A DNA stretch of 29,067 nt from assembly GCA_036821485.1 (NCBI GenBank), contig DAISJM010000041.1, positions 1 through 29,067 of the forward strand. The letters run 5' to 3'. A model generated the notes under the pieces. It ran no database searches, was not told the DNA's origin, and saw only the letters and a list, made by a program, of their open reading frames with translations. How positions within the stretch are numbered: position 1 is the first letter of the stretch; each line of letters opens with the position of its first letter. Source of the DNA: DAISJM01 sp036821485 (GTDB taxonomy: Bacteria; Verrucomicrobiota; Kiritimatiellia; CAIQIC01; JAGNIJ01). Positions 7,416-15,638 of this stretch are shown here, piece after piece. A program made the translations under genes and the position numbers.

Positions 7416-8048
7416 ATGAAGAAGTTCGCCTCTCTGATTCTGGTTATGGTGTTGGTGGTGGCGGTTGCGATTCCTGGCGCCATGGCGGCCGAAAAGAAGG
7501 CGCCGGCGGCCAAGAAGGTGACCAAGGTCGAGAAGAAGGACGAGGCGACGAAGGGCAAGCAGGTCACCCAGTGCGAACTTGCGCAGCTTCTCGTACAGGT
7601 TCTGGGTCTCTCCCGGTTTCTCCCTCCCTCTCCCAGTTGCCAGCAGTGCTTTGCGGTCCTTCTCGACAACGCCATTGTGCCCGCTGATGGATGGAGCCCG
7701 GACAAGACGGTAGTGATGGGCGACCTTGCGCGCGTGATCGTGCAGGCGATGAAGTTGCAGGCGGAGATCAAGAATCCCGATAACCCGCAGGAGTGGGTGG
7801 ATTATCTGAAAGGCTTGGGCGTGCCGCTCGAAGCCGTGGGTGAAACCGTGAGTTACTTGGAACCGCTGCCGGAGCCGATTGCGCCGAACGTGGTCGCCGC
7901 TCGCGTGGACCCCCTGGTGAAGAGGCATAAATTTGATCCGGTGGATGAAACGCAGTACGGCGTGGATATGGAAGCGATCACGCGGATTCTGAGCGGACTT
8001 GAATTCGGTTCGGGTGAATTCAGGCCGCGGCCGCTGACGCCGGACTAA
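7416..8048 (+). CDS. Secreted protein with an SLH-like segment, first gene of the export operon
   Basis: A 210-residue protein with a clear signal peptide (MKKFASLILVMVLVVAVAIP, then GAMA cleavage and a Lys/Ala-rich linker, about 25-50). Residues about 55-120 resemble an S-layer-homology pattern: QVTQCELAQLLVQVLGL, then LLDNAIVPADGWSPDKTVVMGDLARVIVQAMKL. This suggests attachment to the cell wall or secondary polymers, but the match is by eye. Two cysteines in SCQQC could pair. The C-terminal third is Pro/Val-rich without a known domain. The start at 7416 is chosen over upstream in-frame codons because GGAGG lies 8 bases before it and the signal peptide begins there. It precedes the outer-membrane barrel gene by 44 bases, so a role in anchoring or assembling the export machine is plausible. 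Confidence 0.72.
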   Translation: MKKFASLILVMVLVVAVAIPGAMAAEKKAPAAKKVTKVEKKDEATKGKQVTQCELAQLLVQVLGLSRFLPPSPSCQQCFAVLLDNAIVPADGWSPDKTVVMGDLARVIVQAMKLQAEIKNPDNPQEWVDYLKGLGVPLEAVGETVSYLEPLPEPIAPNVVAARVDPLVKRHKFDPVDETQYGVDMEAITRILSGLEFGSGEFRPRPLTPD

Positions 8049-8092
8049 GCGAGGGTTGATTGCATTTGGCATACGGAATGAGGAGGAATCTC

Positions 8093-9289
8093 ATGAAATG
8101 GACGAAATGGACGTGCGCGTTGTTGTTCGTGGTTGTTGCGTTGCCGTCCGTGGTGTTGGGCGTTGGAAGCGCGGCAAACCGTTTTCAGGTGGTGAATCGC
8201 CTGCGGTTTGAATACGACGACAACATTTACCAGGAAGAGACCGACACGGATTCCAGCTTCAAGATTATTGAAGAAATCGAATTTCTGGTGAACTTCAGCT
8301 TTACGCGCACCTTCGTCAGCGTGCGTTATCGTCCCAACTACGTATGGTGGCAGAATCGTGAGCCGGATCACCACGATTTCAACCATGATGTGGACTTCGT
8401 CCTGAACCAGAACTTCAGCCCCCGCGTGACGTTCAGTTTGACGGATACGTTGCGCCGCGGCGAAATTCCCGAGTCGGTGGACGATAACCGCATCGTCCGT
8501 GAGCAGGACAACTTCACCTATAATGCGGTGAACGGAACCTTGGGCTTGCTGGTTATGCCGCAGACGAAACTTGAAGCGGCCGGCCGTTACCTGTTGCTCC
8601 GCTATGACAATCAGGACGTGGCGGATACCGAGGACTTCGATCTGTACGTTGCGGGGCTGACGGTGCGGCATCAGTTGGTCCCGGAAACGACGCTGATTGG
8701 TGAGATGCGTGGCGAAGAAGTGTCGTATGAAGGGCCAGATCGAGGATCGCAGAGTTACTACGTGGGTGGTGGTGTTGAGCAGACGTTCAGCCCCAACCTG
8801 CTGGGCAGCGTACGTGGCGGCTACCAGGAGAAGACGTTTAACGATGACAATGTGGGGAACGAGAGTTCGCCCTACGTGGATCTTGCCGTGACCTTCGTTC
8901 CATCGCCCGCGACGCGCATCACGGCCAACGTGGGCTATTCGTTGTTTGAGACGGACATATATCCGTATGCCAGCCAGCAGCGCACGTTGTTGGCCGCGAG
9001 TTTGGCACACGATCTGACCGCGCGCATATCCTTCTACCTCTCCGGTGGCTACACGATCGGCGATTACTCTGCCGACCAGTCCGTGGAACCCGGAGCGGTT
9101 ACGGATGGCAGCGAGGATCTCATCCAGGTCAGTACGCGGGTTACGTACAAGCTGAACCGCTCGAACTATCTCGAGGCGGGTTGGCAGTACCAAGACTTTT
9201 CCTCTGACGTGTCGTATGTGGATGGCAGCGGTCTGCGGTCCTCGTATGAGCGGAATCGTATTGATGCGGGTTGGAAGGTCGAGTTCTAA
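8093..9289 (+). CDS. Outer-membrane beta-barrel protein of an exopolysaccharide operon
   Basis: A 398-residue protein with a signal peptide (MKWTKWTCALLFVVVALPSV, cleaved near VLGVGSA). The mature part alternates short amphipathic strands and polar turns rich in Tyr, Asp, Arg and Asn, for example FEYDDNIYQEETDTD, TFVSVRYRPNYVWWQN and SNYLEAGWQYQDFSSDVSY. It ends on an aromatic strand (IDAGWKVEF), as outer-membrane barrels do. This resembles the EpsL/BBP2-like barrels found next to Wza and Wzc homologues. It probably forms part of the outer-membrane route for the glycan. The ATG at 8093 follows AGGAGG (8081-8086) with a 6-base spacer, and earlier in-frame codons lack such support. No enzymatic motif is visible. 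Confidence 0.85.
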   Translation: MKWTKWTCALLFVVVALPSVVLGVGSAANRFQVVNRLRFEYDDNIYQEETDTDSSFKIIEEIEFLVNFSFTRTFVSVRYRPNYVWWQNREPDHHDFNHDVDFVLNQNFSPRVTFSLTDTLRRGEIPESVDDNRIVREQDNFTYNAVNGTLGLLVMPQTKLEAAGRYLLLRYDNQDVADTEDFDLYVAGLTVRHQLVPETTLIGEMRGEEVSYEGPDRGSQSYYVGGGVEQTFSPNLLGSVRGGYQEKTFNDDNVGNESSPYVDLAVTFVPSPATRITANVGYSLFETDIYPYASQQRTLLAASLAHDLTARISFYLSGGYTIGDYSADQSVEPGAVTDGSEDLIQVSTRVTYKLNRSNYLEAGWQYQDFSSDVSYVDGSGLRSSYERNRIDAGWKVEF

Positions 9290-9315
9290 TACCTGCCCCG
9301 TAGGGATGGAAATAG

Positions 9316-9372
9316 GGAGGGCAGGTTACCCTCCTGGAGTTGAATCATGCCGGCGAGGCGAAGAGCCTCGCC
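9316..9372 (+). other. Two consecutive hairpins ahead of the tyrosine kinase gene
   Basis: Hairpin 1 pairs GGAGGG (9316-9321) with CCCTCC (9329-9334). Hairpin 2 pairs GGCGAGGC (9352-9359) with GCCTCGCC (9365-9372) around GAAGA, a perfect 8-bp stem. Neither is followed by a T-run, so they are not typical terminators. They may stabilise or process the operon mRNA or tune the translation of the kinase. Confidence 0.45.
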
Positions 9373-9396
9373 CGCTTTCTGGGGATCGGGCGATCC

Positions 9397-11511
9397 ATGG
9401 AACAAACGAGCGAGTCTAATCTTCATTTTCTGGACTACTGGCGCGTCATCCGTTCGCGCAAGGAAGTCATCCTGGCGGTGATGCTGTTGGTGGTCGTCAC
9501 CGGCACCGGCGTCACGCTGATGTTGCCGAAGCAGTATGCGGCTGATGCACGCATTCTGGTTCGCGAAGACAACATGGATGTCGATGTCTTCGAGCGGCAG
9601 ATGCCGCAAGGCTACAACCCGTTCTTTCTCAGGACGCAATACGAGATCATCCAGTCCCGCCAGATTCTGTACCAGGTGATCAATAATCTGAACCTTCAGC
9701 AGGTATGGGGCGAGAAGAACAACGAGGATGGCAGCCCGATCGGCAGGGAAGACGCCTACATCACTCTTCGCAGCAGCGTGAAGGTGCAGCAGTACCGCGA
9801 CACGAGCATTATTGCCATCATTGTCTATCGTGAAAGTCCGGAAGAGGCAGCCCGCATTGCCAACGAGATTGCAGCCGTGTACCGCGATCACCGGCTTTCG
9901 ATGAAACGGCGCGAGACCAAGCGTGCCATTGAGGTGCTTGAGAACGAAGTGCAGAAGCAGGAAGAGAAGGTTACCCGCGCGGAAGACGAACTTGAGCGCA
10001 TCCGCAAGGACCTCGGCGTCTCGATGATTACGACGGGTGTGCGGGCGGATAAGATGCGCCTGCAGCAGCTCGAAGCCGATCGTATTTCTGCGCGCGTGGA
10101 TATGATTGTGAGGAAGGCGCGGCTGGACCAACTTGACGCCTTAAACGGTGACGAGTTGATGAATGCATCGTCCTATATTGTGAACGATCAGGCCTTGGCG
10201 TCCGTACGCGCGCAGTTGGTGGACTCGGAGGTGACCCTCAGGGTTATGTTGGAGACCTACGGTCTGAACCATCCCGAGGTGAAGAGAATTCAGGCGGGCG
10301 TGAACGAGTTGAAGAGGAAGCTCACCGAGGCGTTGGCCGGACTGAAAAAGGGGTTGAAGGCGGATTATGAAGTCTCCTTGGCGAAGTTCAACGCCCTTGA
10401 GACGGAACTTGAGACGGCCAAGAAGTCCGACATTGATGCTGAGAGTGAGAAATTCCTGCCATTTGAAAAGGCGGATCGCGAGGTAGAAGCCCAGCGGCAG
10501 ATATTGAACGCGTTGCGCGCGCGTGTGGCGCAGCAGGGCATCGAGGTGGAAGTGCCGCGGACGCCGGTTGAAGTGGTGGATACGGCGGAACCGCCACAGC
10601 GGCCTGTCAGCCCAAATCTTATCCTGAACATCTTGATCAGCGTGTTCCTGGGGTTGGCCGCAGGGATCGGTTTGGCCTATTTCATCGAGTATCTCGACAC
10701 GTCGGTGAAGACCGTGGATGACGTGGAAAGCTATCTTGGGTTGCCGGTCCTCGGCGTAATTCCCCAGAAGGTGCGCCCGCTCGTGGAAGAGGGGCCGGAG
10801 AGTCCGCATGCCGAGGCATATCGCGTACTCAAGACGAACATGCAGTTTGCGAACAAGGGCGCAACGGGTGGTGCTTTTGCCGTAGTCAGCGGTGGTGTGG
10901 GCGAGGGCAAGTCCACCACGCTGTTCAACCTGGCTTATGTTTGTGCCCAGTTGGGTGACAAGGTTCTTGTGGTTGATTCGGACCTTCGTCGTCCGATCCA
11001 GCATACGATTCTGAACATGTCGAATCGGTTTGGGTTGACCAACGTCTTGATGCGGGATGTGCCGATCGAGGAAGTGATCAAGCCGACCAGTGTTCCCAAC
11101 CTCCATTTCCTTCCGAGCGGGCGTCTGCCGCGTGCTTCACTCGGATTGTTGGACTCGCAGCGGATGCGCGAATTGGTGAAGAACCTGAAGGCGCGATACG
11201 ACTACGTGTTCTTCGATTCGCCACCGATTATGGGCGTGACGGATGCGTCGATTCTGGCGAGCGAAGTAGATGGGGTGTTGCTGGTTGTACAGTATCGCAA
11301 GTATCCGCGCATCATCTCGTCGCGCGCGCGGCGCATGATCGAAAACGTCGGCGGTAATTTGCTGGGTGTTGTGCTCAACAACATCAACATCTTGAGGGAT
11401 GATTACTATTACTACTATCATTCCTACTACTCGCACTACTACCAGCCGGACGATGCCAAGCGCGGGGATGAAGCGGCCGCGGCGGGCGATCAGAAGAAAG
11501 ACACGCTTTAA
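9397..11511 (+). CDS. Polysaccharide chain-length regulator and tyrosine autokinase (Wzc/GumC-CapB-like)
   Basis: This inner-membrane protein controls polymerisation and export of the glycan through cycles of tyrosine phosphorylation. From Met at 9397 it has 704 residues. An N-terminal Wzz domain begins HFLDYWRVIRSRKEV with a membrane helix at about 24-43. A long periplasmic coiled-coil region follows, then a second helix (about 404-428, ILISVFLGLAAGIGLAYF). The cytoplasmic BY-kinase domain has Walker A in VVSGGVGEGKSTT (about 494-507), A' in VLVVDSDLRRP (about 522) and B in YDYVFFDSPP (about 601). The C-terminus is an unusually dense tyrosine cluster (about 669-682), the usual autophosphorylation site. 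A start at 9340 (TTG) would add 19 residues encoded by the second hairpin. The Met start is preferred because family members begin near the HFLDYW motif. Confidence 0.93.
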   Translation: MEQTSESNLHFLDYWRVIRSRKEVILAVMLLVVVTGTGVTLMLPKQYAADARILVREDNMDVDVFERQMPQGYNPFFLRTQYEIIQSRQILYQVINNLNLQQVWGEKNNEDGSPIGREDAYITLRSSVKVQQYRDTSIIAIIVYRESPEEAARIANEIAAVYRDHRLSMKRRETKRAIEVLENEVQKQEEKVTRAEDELERIRKDLGVSMITTGVRADKMRLQQLEADRISARVDMIVRKARLDQLDALNGDELMNASSYIVNDQALASVRAQLVDSEVTLRVMLETYGLNHPEVKRIQAGVNELKRKLTEALAGLKKGLKADYEVSLAKFNALETELETAKKSDIDAESEKFLPFEKADREVEAQRQILNALRARVAQQGIEVEVPRTPVEVVDTAEPPQRPVSPNLILNILISVFLGLAAGIGLAYFIEYLDTSVKTVDDVESYLGLPVLGVIPQKVRPLVEEGPESPHAEAYRVLKTNMQFANKGATGGAFAVVSGGVGEGKSTTLFNLAYVCAQLGDKVLVVDSDLRRPIQHTILNMSNRFGLTNVLMRDVPIEEVIKPTSVPNLHFLPSGRLPRASLGLLDSQRMRELVKNLKARYDYVFFDSPPIMGVTDASILASEVDGVLLVVQYRKYPRIISSRARRMIENVGGNLLGVVLNNINILRDDYYYYYHSYYSHYYQPDDAKRGDEAAAAGDQKKDTL

Positions 11512-11526
11512 GATCAGGGGCAGGAC

Positions 11527-12267
11527 ATGTTGAAGAGATTCCTTCAGGCGGCGATGGCGGTGATGCTGGTGGCAACGCTGTGCACGGGCTGTGCCTCGCG
11601 CAGAGGACCCCGCGGCATGGTGTCGTATCCGCCTCGGCGTCCGGCGCCGATGCCGACACGACCGATCCCCGTAGCGGTGACCAACGCTGCCGCGACGGCG
11701 CCGGCTGCCCGGCCTGCGATGGCGCCCGTGGCAAAGACAGTTCAGGGTCCCGTATCGGCGGCAATACCGGACATGGCGGCTGACGTGGTGGTTTACCGGC
11801 TTAAGCCCGGCGATCCGATCATCATGAACCTGCGTGGTATCCCGGGCGGGGACCAGCAGATCGAAGACCAAATTGATGAAAACGGGACCGTCACGCTGCC
11901 CTTCATCAATATGGTGCAGGCGGCGGGGCGCACGAGCAGCGAGTTGGAGCAGGCGATCCGCAAGGCCTACCTTGATCAGCAGATATACAAGTATGTCACG
12001 GTGAATGTGGTTGTGGCCGGCCGAAGCTATTTCGTGTATGGCGAGGTGCGCTCTCCGGGTCGTTTTGCTCTCGGGTCCGGCGTCACCGTCCTTCAGGCCA
12101 TTGCGGGCGCGGGTGGCTACACGGAATTTGCGAACAAGGGGAGGGTGGAGATCCTTCGTCGGTCCGAGGTCATTGAACTGGACGCCCGCGAGCTTGAGAA
12201 GCGGCCCGAGAAGGACCGTGCCGTTGAGTCGGGTGATCAGATCATTGTTCGCAGGAGCATGTTCTAG
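11527..12267 (+). CDS. Polysaccharide export outer-membrane lipoprotein (Wza/GumB-like)
   Basis: This is predicted to form the periplasmic and outer-membrane conduit for the polysaccharide. The 246-residue protein has a signal sequence ending in a lipobox-like TLCTGC, with Cys22 as the likely lipidated residue. A Pro/Ala-rich linker follows (about 28-85). The Poly_export domain covers about 88-165 (VYRLKPGDPIIM, then DENGTVTLPFINMVQAAG). One SLBB domain covers about 166-246 (FVYGEVRSPGRFALGSGVTV, then AGAGGYTEFAN). The SLBB count is lower than the two of E. coli Wza and fits GumB-type short members. It starts 15 bases after the kinase gene and is followed without a gap by the polymerase gene, so these three are cotranscribed. 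Confidence 0.92.
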   Translation: MLKRFLQAAMAVMLVATLCTGCASRRGPRGMVSYPPRRPAPMPTRPIPVAVTNAAATAPAARPAMAPVAKTVQGPVSAAIPDMAADVVVYRLKPGDPIIMNLRGIPGGDQQIEDQIDENGTVTLPFINMVQAAGRTSSELEQAIRKAYLDQQIYKYVTVNVVVAGRSYFVYGEVRSPGRFALGSGVTVLQAIAGAGGYTEFANKGRVEILRRSEVIELDARELEKRPEKDRAVESGDQIIVRRSMF

Positions 12268-14214
12268 TTGCAGGACCCCGCCGCCAGCCCTGGCCAAGCT
12301 CGGGGCAGTGAACGTCGCCGCCGACGCCACGCTGTGCCCATCTCTGTCCGTCGATCTGTTTATGACTGGGTTGCGATTATCCTCTTGATGGGCGCCTCGG
12401 TGGTGGGCCCATTTCTTTTTGGTGCCGTTCGCCTGTGGTCCATCTGCCCGCTCATGCTTCTCGTGTTTCTTGCCTCGGTTCTGTTCTTCGCCCGGCCGCT
12501 GATGGCGAAGGACCTCCGCCAGATCCAGCCTCCGCCCGGGGCGTATCTCTGGATGCTGTTTCTGGCGTACGGACTGATCATGATTCCTCGCGCGGCTTCC
12601 CCTTTTGATGCCGTGATTGAACTCGTCAAAATGGCGAGCTACCTGGCGGCCTACTGGGTGTGGGCGGAACTTGCCTCGCACCATCGCCGGTGGCGGATCA
12701 TCCTGGCGGTCCCGATTCTCGCTGTGACGTTCATTGCCTGGTACGCCATCATCCAGCACGCGCATGGGTCGCGGATGGTGTTGAACGTGGAGCGCCCGGA
12801 AGTCTACGAGATGCGCGCGAGCGGCACGTACATTTGCCCAAACCATTTCGCTGCGCTGCTGGAAACGGTGATGCCGTTATGCCTCGCGCTGATTTTCATT
12901 GTTGCGGCGGATGTCCCGTTGCGGCTGCTGGCAGGCTACGCCCTGACACTGTTGCTGCCGGTGATGTTTCTCACGCAATCACGCAGCGGTTGGATTGGAA
13001 CGGTGGTGGGGCTTTCGGTCACCGCATTGTTAATGGCGCTTCGCAAGAGTCGGCGGCTCTTCTTTGTGCTCCTCATCGCCATCCCTGCACTGACGGGTGG
13101 GGTCGGCATCGGTGTTTGGACATTCTCGCCGGTTGCGCGTGAACGGCTTCACGGGGCGTTGCTCTCTTCGCCGGATCCTGCCGTGCAGGCACGGCTGGCG
13201 TTGTGGAAAGATACGATCCCGATGATCAAGGCGGCCCCGTGGTTGGGACATGGCGGCGGGAGTTACATTTGGATCTACCCGCAGTTTAAGAGTCAGACGG
13301 CGCAGTTCCTCTTCAACTACGCACATAACGAATACCTGCACATGGCGTCGGACTATGGGCTGGTGGGCCTGGCGCTCTTTGTCGTGTTTGTTGTTGGAGC
13401 CTGTCTCATATTCTTACGGATGGTGTGGAAAGCGTCGCGTGACCGGGATGCCTTCCTGGCGGCCGGGCTGTTGGGGGCGGTGGCGGCGCAACTGGCGCAC
13501 GCGTGTTTTGACTTCAATCTCCACATTTTCTCCAACAATCACCTGCTGATGCTGGTGGCCGGAACGACGGCCGCGATGATGTATGCGGCGGGGGACTTCA
13601 AGTCGCGGAAAGTGAATCCGCCGTTCCATTACATGGTGTGGGGTGGAGCAGCGTTGTTGTGTGCGTGGCTTGCACTGACGACGGTACGGATATTCTTGTC
13701 GTATGGATTTCACTATCTTGGCGATCAAAAGCGTGAGCGCTTCCAGATGGACAGCGCGATGCGCGACTATGAGAGATCGGTCGCCTTTTACCGCGGCAAC
13801 TGGCGTCCGTATATCGGCATGGGGCATGTGCGGCAGTCACAAGGATTCTGGTCGCTTATTCCCGAAGAGCGCCGTCAGAGGTCGGAGGAGGCAGTGGGGT
13901 TCTATCAGGAGGCCATCCGCCTCAACCCGCAGGACATGGAGGCCGTGTTTGGCCTCAGCAAGGCGTGGAACGCCTTGGGAGAGCAGGATAAAGCGCTGGA
14001 ATGTCTGCGCCGGACGGTTGAAGTTGAGCGGCAGCACCAATTCTATGCGACGCATTTGGGGCTGCAACTTCGTCGGATGGGGCGTTACGACGAAGCGTTG
14101 CAGGTTTTCCACGAGGCTGCCGCCAAGAGATGGATCAGCCCGACGATCGACATCAACATCCGGTATTTGCAGGACAAGATGGGGAGTGCAACCAACGCAA
14201 CCACGAGCCCGTAG
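12268..14214 (+). CDS. O-antigen ligase/Wzy-like polymerase with C-terminal TPR repeats
   Basis: A polytopic inner-membrane protein of 648 residues. About ten hydrophobic helices occupy residues 30-480. The family signature region with the conserved His-Asn pair is FNYAHNEYLHMASDYGLVGL (about 350-370). This type joins glycan repeat units (Wzy) or ligates them to an acceptor (WaaL). The operon favours polymerase. Residues about 490-640 form at least three TPR-like helical pairs (AVGFYQEAIRLNPQDMEAV, then LGEQDKALECLRRTVEV, then MGRYDEALQVFHEAAAK) and probably bind a partner protein. The start is uncertain. TTG at 12268 directly follows the previous stop codon and has AGGAG 10 bases upstream. 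GTG at 12334 would remove a basic, non-conserved stretch. Confidence 0.88.
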   Translation: MQDPAASPGQARGSERRRRRHAVPISVRRSVYDWVAIILLMGASVVGPFLFGAVRLWSICPLMLLVFLASVLFFARPLMAKDLRQIQPPPGAYLWMLFLAYGLIMIPRAASPFDAVIELVKMASYLAAYWVWAELASHHRRWRIILAVPILAVTFIAWYAIIQHAHGSRMVLNVERPEVYEMRASGTYICPNHFAALLETVMPLCLALIFIVAADVPLRLLAGYALTLLLPVMFLTQSRSGWIGTVVGLSVTALLMALRKSRRLFFVLLIAIPALTGGVGIGVWTFSPVARERLHGALLSSPDPAVQARLALWKDTIPMIKAAPWLGHGGGSYIWIYPQFKSQTAQFLFNYAHNEYLHMASDYGLVGLALFVVFVVGACLIFLRMVWKASRDRDAFLAAGLLGAVAAQLAHACFDFNLHIFSNNHLLMLVAGTTAAMMYAAGDFKSRKVNPPFHYMVWGGAALLCAWLALTTVRIFLSYGFHYLGDQKRERFQMDSAMRDYERSVAFYRGNWRPYIGMGHVRQSQGFWSLIPEERRQRSEEAVGFYQEAIRLNPQDMEAVFGLSKAWNALGEQDKALECLRRTVEVERQHQFYATHLGLQLRRMGRYDEALQVFHEAAAKRWISPTIDINIRYLQDKMGSATNATTSP

Positions 14215-14270
14215 GGGGCTATCATTGTGGGGCACAAACGCGTATAGTACTTCCAAATAGGGGCAGCAGA

Positions 14271-14954
14271 ATGAAAACCTTCACACCAGCCAGACGTCGT
14301 GCATCCTTTACGCTCGTTGAGTTGCTTGTGGTGATCGCGATCATCGCGATCTTGGCGGGGCTCCTGTTGCCCGCTGTTGCCAAAGCCCGCGAACGCGGCC
14401 GCCAAATCCGTTGCGTGGCCAACGTAAAACAGATTGTGGCAGGCATCCTGATGTACGCAACGGACAACAAGATGAAGCTCCCGGGCGCGACGTTGACCGG
14501 GACGCCTTTGCAGTGGTTCAATTTGGGTGGCAAGAGTGGATTGCAGGCTCTGTACGGGGGTGACACCCCGGCTGACCAGCGCCCTCTGTATAACTATCTG
14601 AAAGATGCTGAAGTCTTTTCGTGTCCGTCCGATCGCGGTGTGGAGCTGAATGGTACTGGCGTTGGTGTCGCGTACGATGAGTTGGGATCGAGTTACGTCT
14701 ATCCCTTCGCAGTCAATGCGGGCATCTTGTCTGTTACAAATCGCAAGATTACAGCATTTGACTTTCCCTCCAAGAAGGTCATCCTGCACGAGCCCACGCT
14801 GCTTGAGAACATGACGGCCACGGATCCGAGGACCCAGTGGCACAGTTCGCAGAAGGCCAGCGTAATGGGATTTCTGGACGGTCACGCCGATTTTCTCGTT
14901 TCATCCAACTACACGACCACGACGCCCAATCCGACGAATCAGGTTTATTACTAG
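14271..14954 (+). CDS. Prepilin-type N-terminal cleavage/methylation domain protein (pseudopilin-like)
   Basis: A 227-residue protein with a short basic leader followed by SFTLVELLVVIAIIAILAGL, the type IV pilin-like hydrophobic helix with the essential Glu at +5. The residue before the Phe is Ser, not the usual Gly. The rest resembles the large PVC family of prepilin-like proteins. It ends with a His-to-Asp-Gly block (HSSQKASVMGFLDGHADF), close to the H-x9-DG processing motif of that family but with 11 residues between. The helix suggests export through a type II secretion or pilus-like assembly and possible pseudopilus or surface location. It lies 56 bases after the polymerase gene and may be transcribed with it. 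The ATG at 14271 is chosen because the leader and helix begin there. Confidence 0.85.
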   Translation: MKTFTPARRRASFTLVELLVVIAIIAILAGLLLPAVAKARERGRQIRCVANVKQIVAGILMYATDNKMKLPGATLTGTPLQWFNLGGKSGLQALYGGDTPADQRPLYNYLKDAEVFSCPSDRGVELNGTGVGVAYDELGSSYVYPFAVNAGILSVTNRKITAFDFPSKKVILHEPTLLENMTATDPRTQWHSSQKASVMGFLDGHADFLVSSNYTTTTPNPTNQVYY

Positions 14955-15000
14955 GCCGTTTGTGTATTCCCAGCCCTCCCCTGTCTGGCCGCGTTTAGTG

Positions 15001-15042
15001 TGTTCAAAACAGATTGAACATATTGAGCGCTTTGTGTATATA
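15001..15042 (+). promoter_or_regulatory. Promoter with a perfect inverted repeat over its -35 box
   Basis: TGTTCAA (15001-15007), six bases, and TTGAACA (15014-15020) form a perfect 7+7 inverted repeat. The right arm contains a TTGAAC -35-like hexamer (15014-15019), followed after 17 bases by TATATA (15037-15042). This lies 93 bases before the GbsR/MarR-type gene. Overlap of an operator-like repeat with the -35 is a standard autorepression layout, so the repeat is probably the binding site of that regulator or of another dimeric repressor. Confidence 0.55.
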
Positions 15043-15134
15043 TCCTTCAGGCGTTCTGTCCGACCGCTCGTTGTGTCGGGAAGTGACAGGGACGAAGTCT
15101 GCCGTGGGGGCGTTGCCGGAGGCGAGGTTCTGCC

Positions 15135-15638
15135 ATGAACAGGGAAGTTCGCGATATTCGTGATAAATTTGTCGAGGCTGCGGGGAGAGCTACGCAATCG
15201 TTCGGCGCGGGGCGAACCTTGGGGCAGGTCTATGCACACATCTACTTCAGTCGTACACCGCAGGCTCTTGAGGATCTCGTCCGGGACTTGGGGATCAGCA
15301 AAGGGGGGGCGAGCATGACGGTGCGACAGCTTGAGCAGTGGGGCGCTCTGCGCAAGGTATGGGTACGGGGTGACCGGAAGGATTACTACGAGGCCACGGA
15401 GGAATTCGGCAAGATCGTCCGGCGCGCGTTGCTGGACATGGTTGGTCGGGAGATGGAGCATTCCGATGCATTGCTGGAAAGCGCGCGGGTGACGATTGAG
15501 GCAGGGCGGAAAAACGGCGCAAAGCGCGACGAAGAGGATGAGTTTGTCATTCGTCGACTACGCAAGGTCACGGCTTTCCGTGACCGGGCGCGCTGGGTGT
15601 GGGATAACTGGATCCTTCGATTGATGATCAAGAAATGA
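15135..15638 (+). CDS. GbsR/MarR-family transcriptional regulator
   Basis: A 167-residue DNA-binding protein with a winged helix-turn-helix: LGQVYAHIYFSRTPQALEDL, then the recognition segment DLGISKGGASMTVRQLEQWG (about 54-73), and the wing KVWVRGDRKDYYEA. This is the GbsR branch of the MarR superfamily, whose members usually bind small ligands or respond to surface-glycan or osmotic signals. Residues about 95-167 form helices with a basic C-terminus and would dimerise. Its stop codon overlaps the ATG of the DUF362 gene (ATGA), so the two are translationally coupled. It probably controls the whole downstream sugar operon and its own promoter. Confidence 0.88.
   Translation: MNREVRDIRDKFVEAAGRATQSFGAGRTLGQVYAHIYFSRTPQALEDLVRDLGISKGGASMTVRQLEQWGALRKVWVRGDRKDYYEATEEFGKIVRRALLDMVGREMEHSDALLESARVTIEAGRKNGAKRDEEDEFVIRRLRKVTAFRDRARWVWDNWILRLMIKK

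Noticed and set aside
11137..12846. A 569-codon open frame on the minus strand
   Set aside because: It is opposite the kinase, export lipoprotein and polymerase genes, and its composition (His/Arg-rich, low complexity) is that of a shadow frame.
14243..14248. TATAGT as a -10 box for the prepilin-like gene
   Set aside because: No -35-like hexamer stands at a proper distance, so cotranscription with the polymerase gene is as likely.
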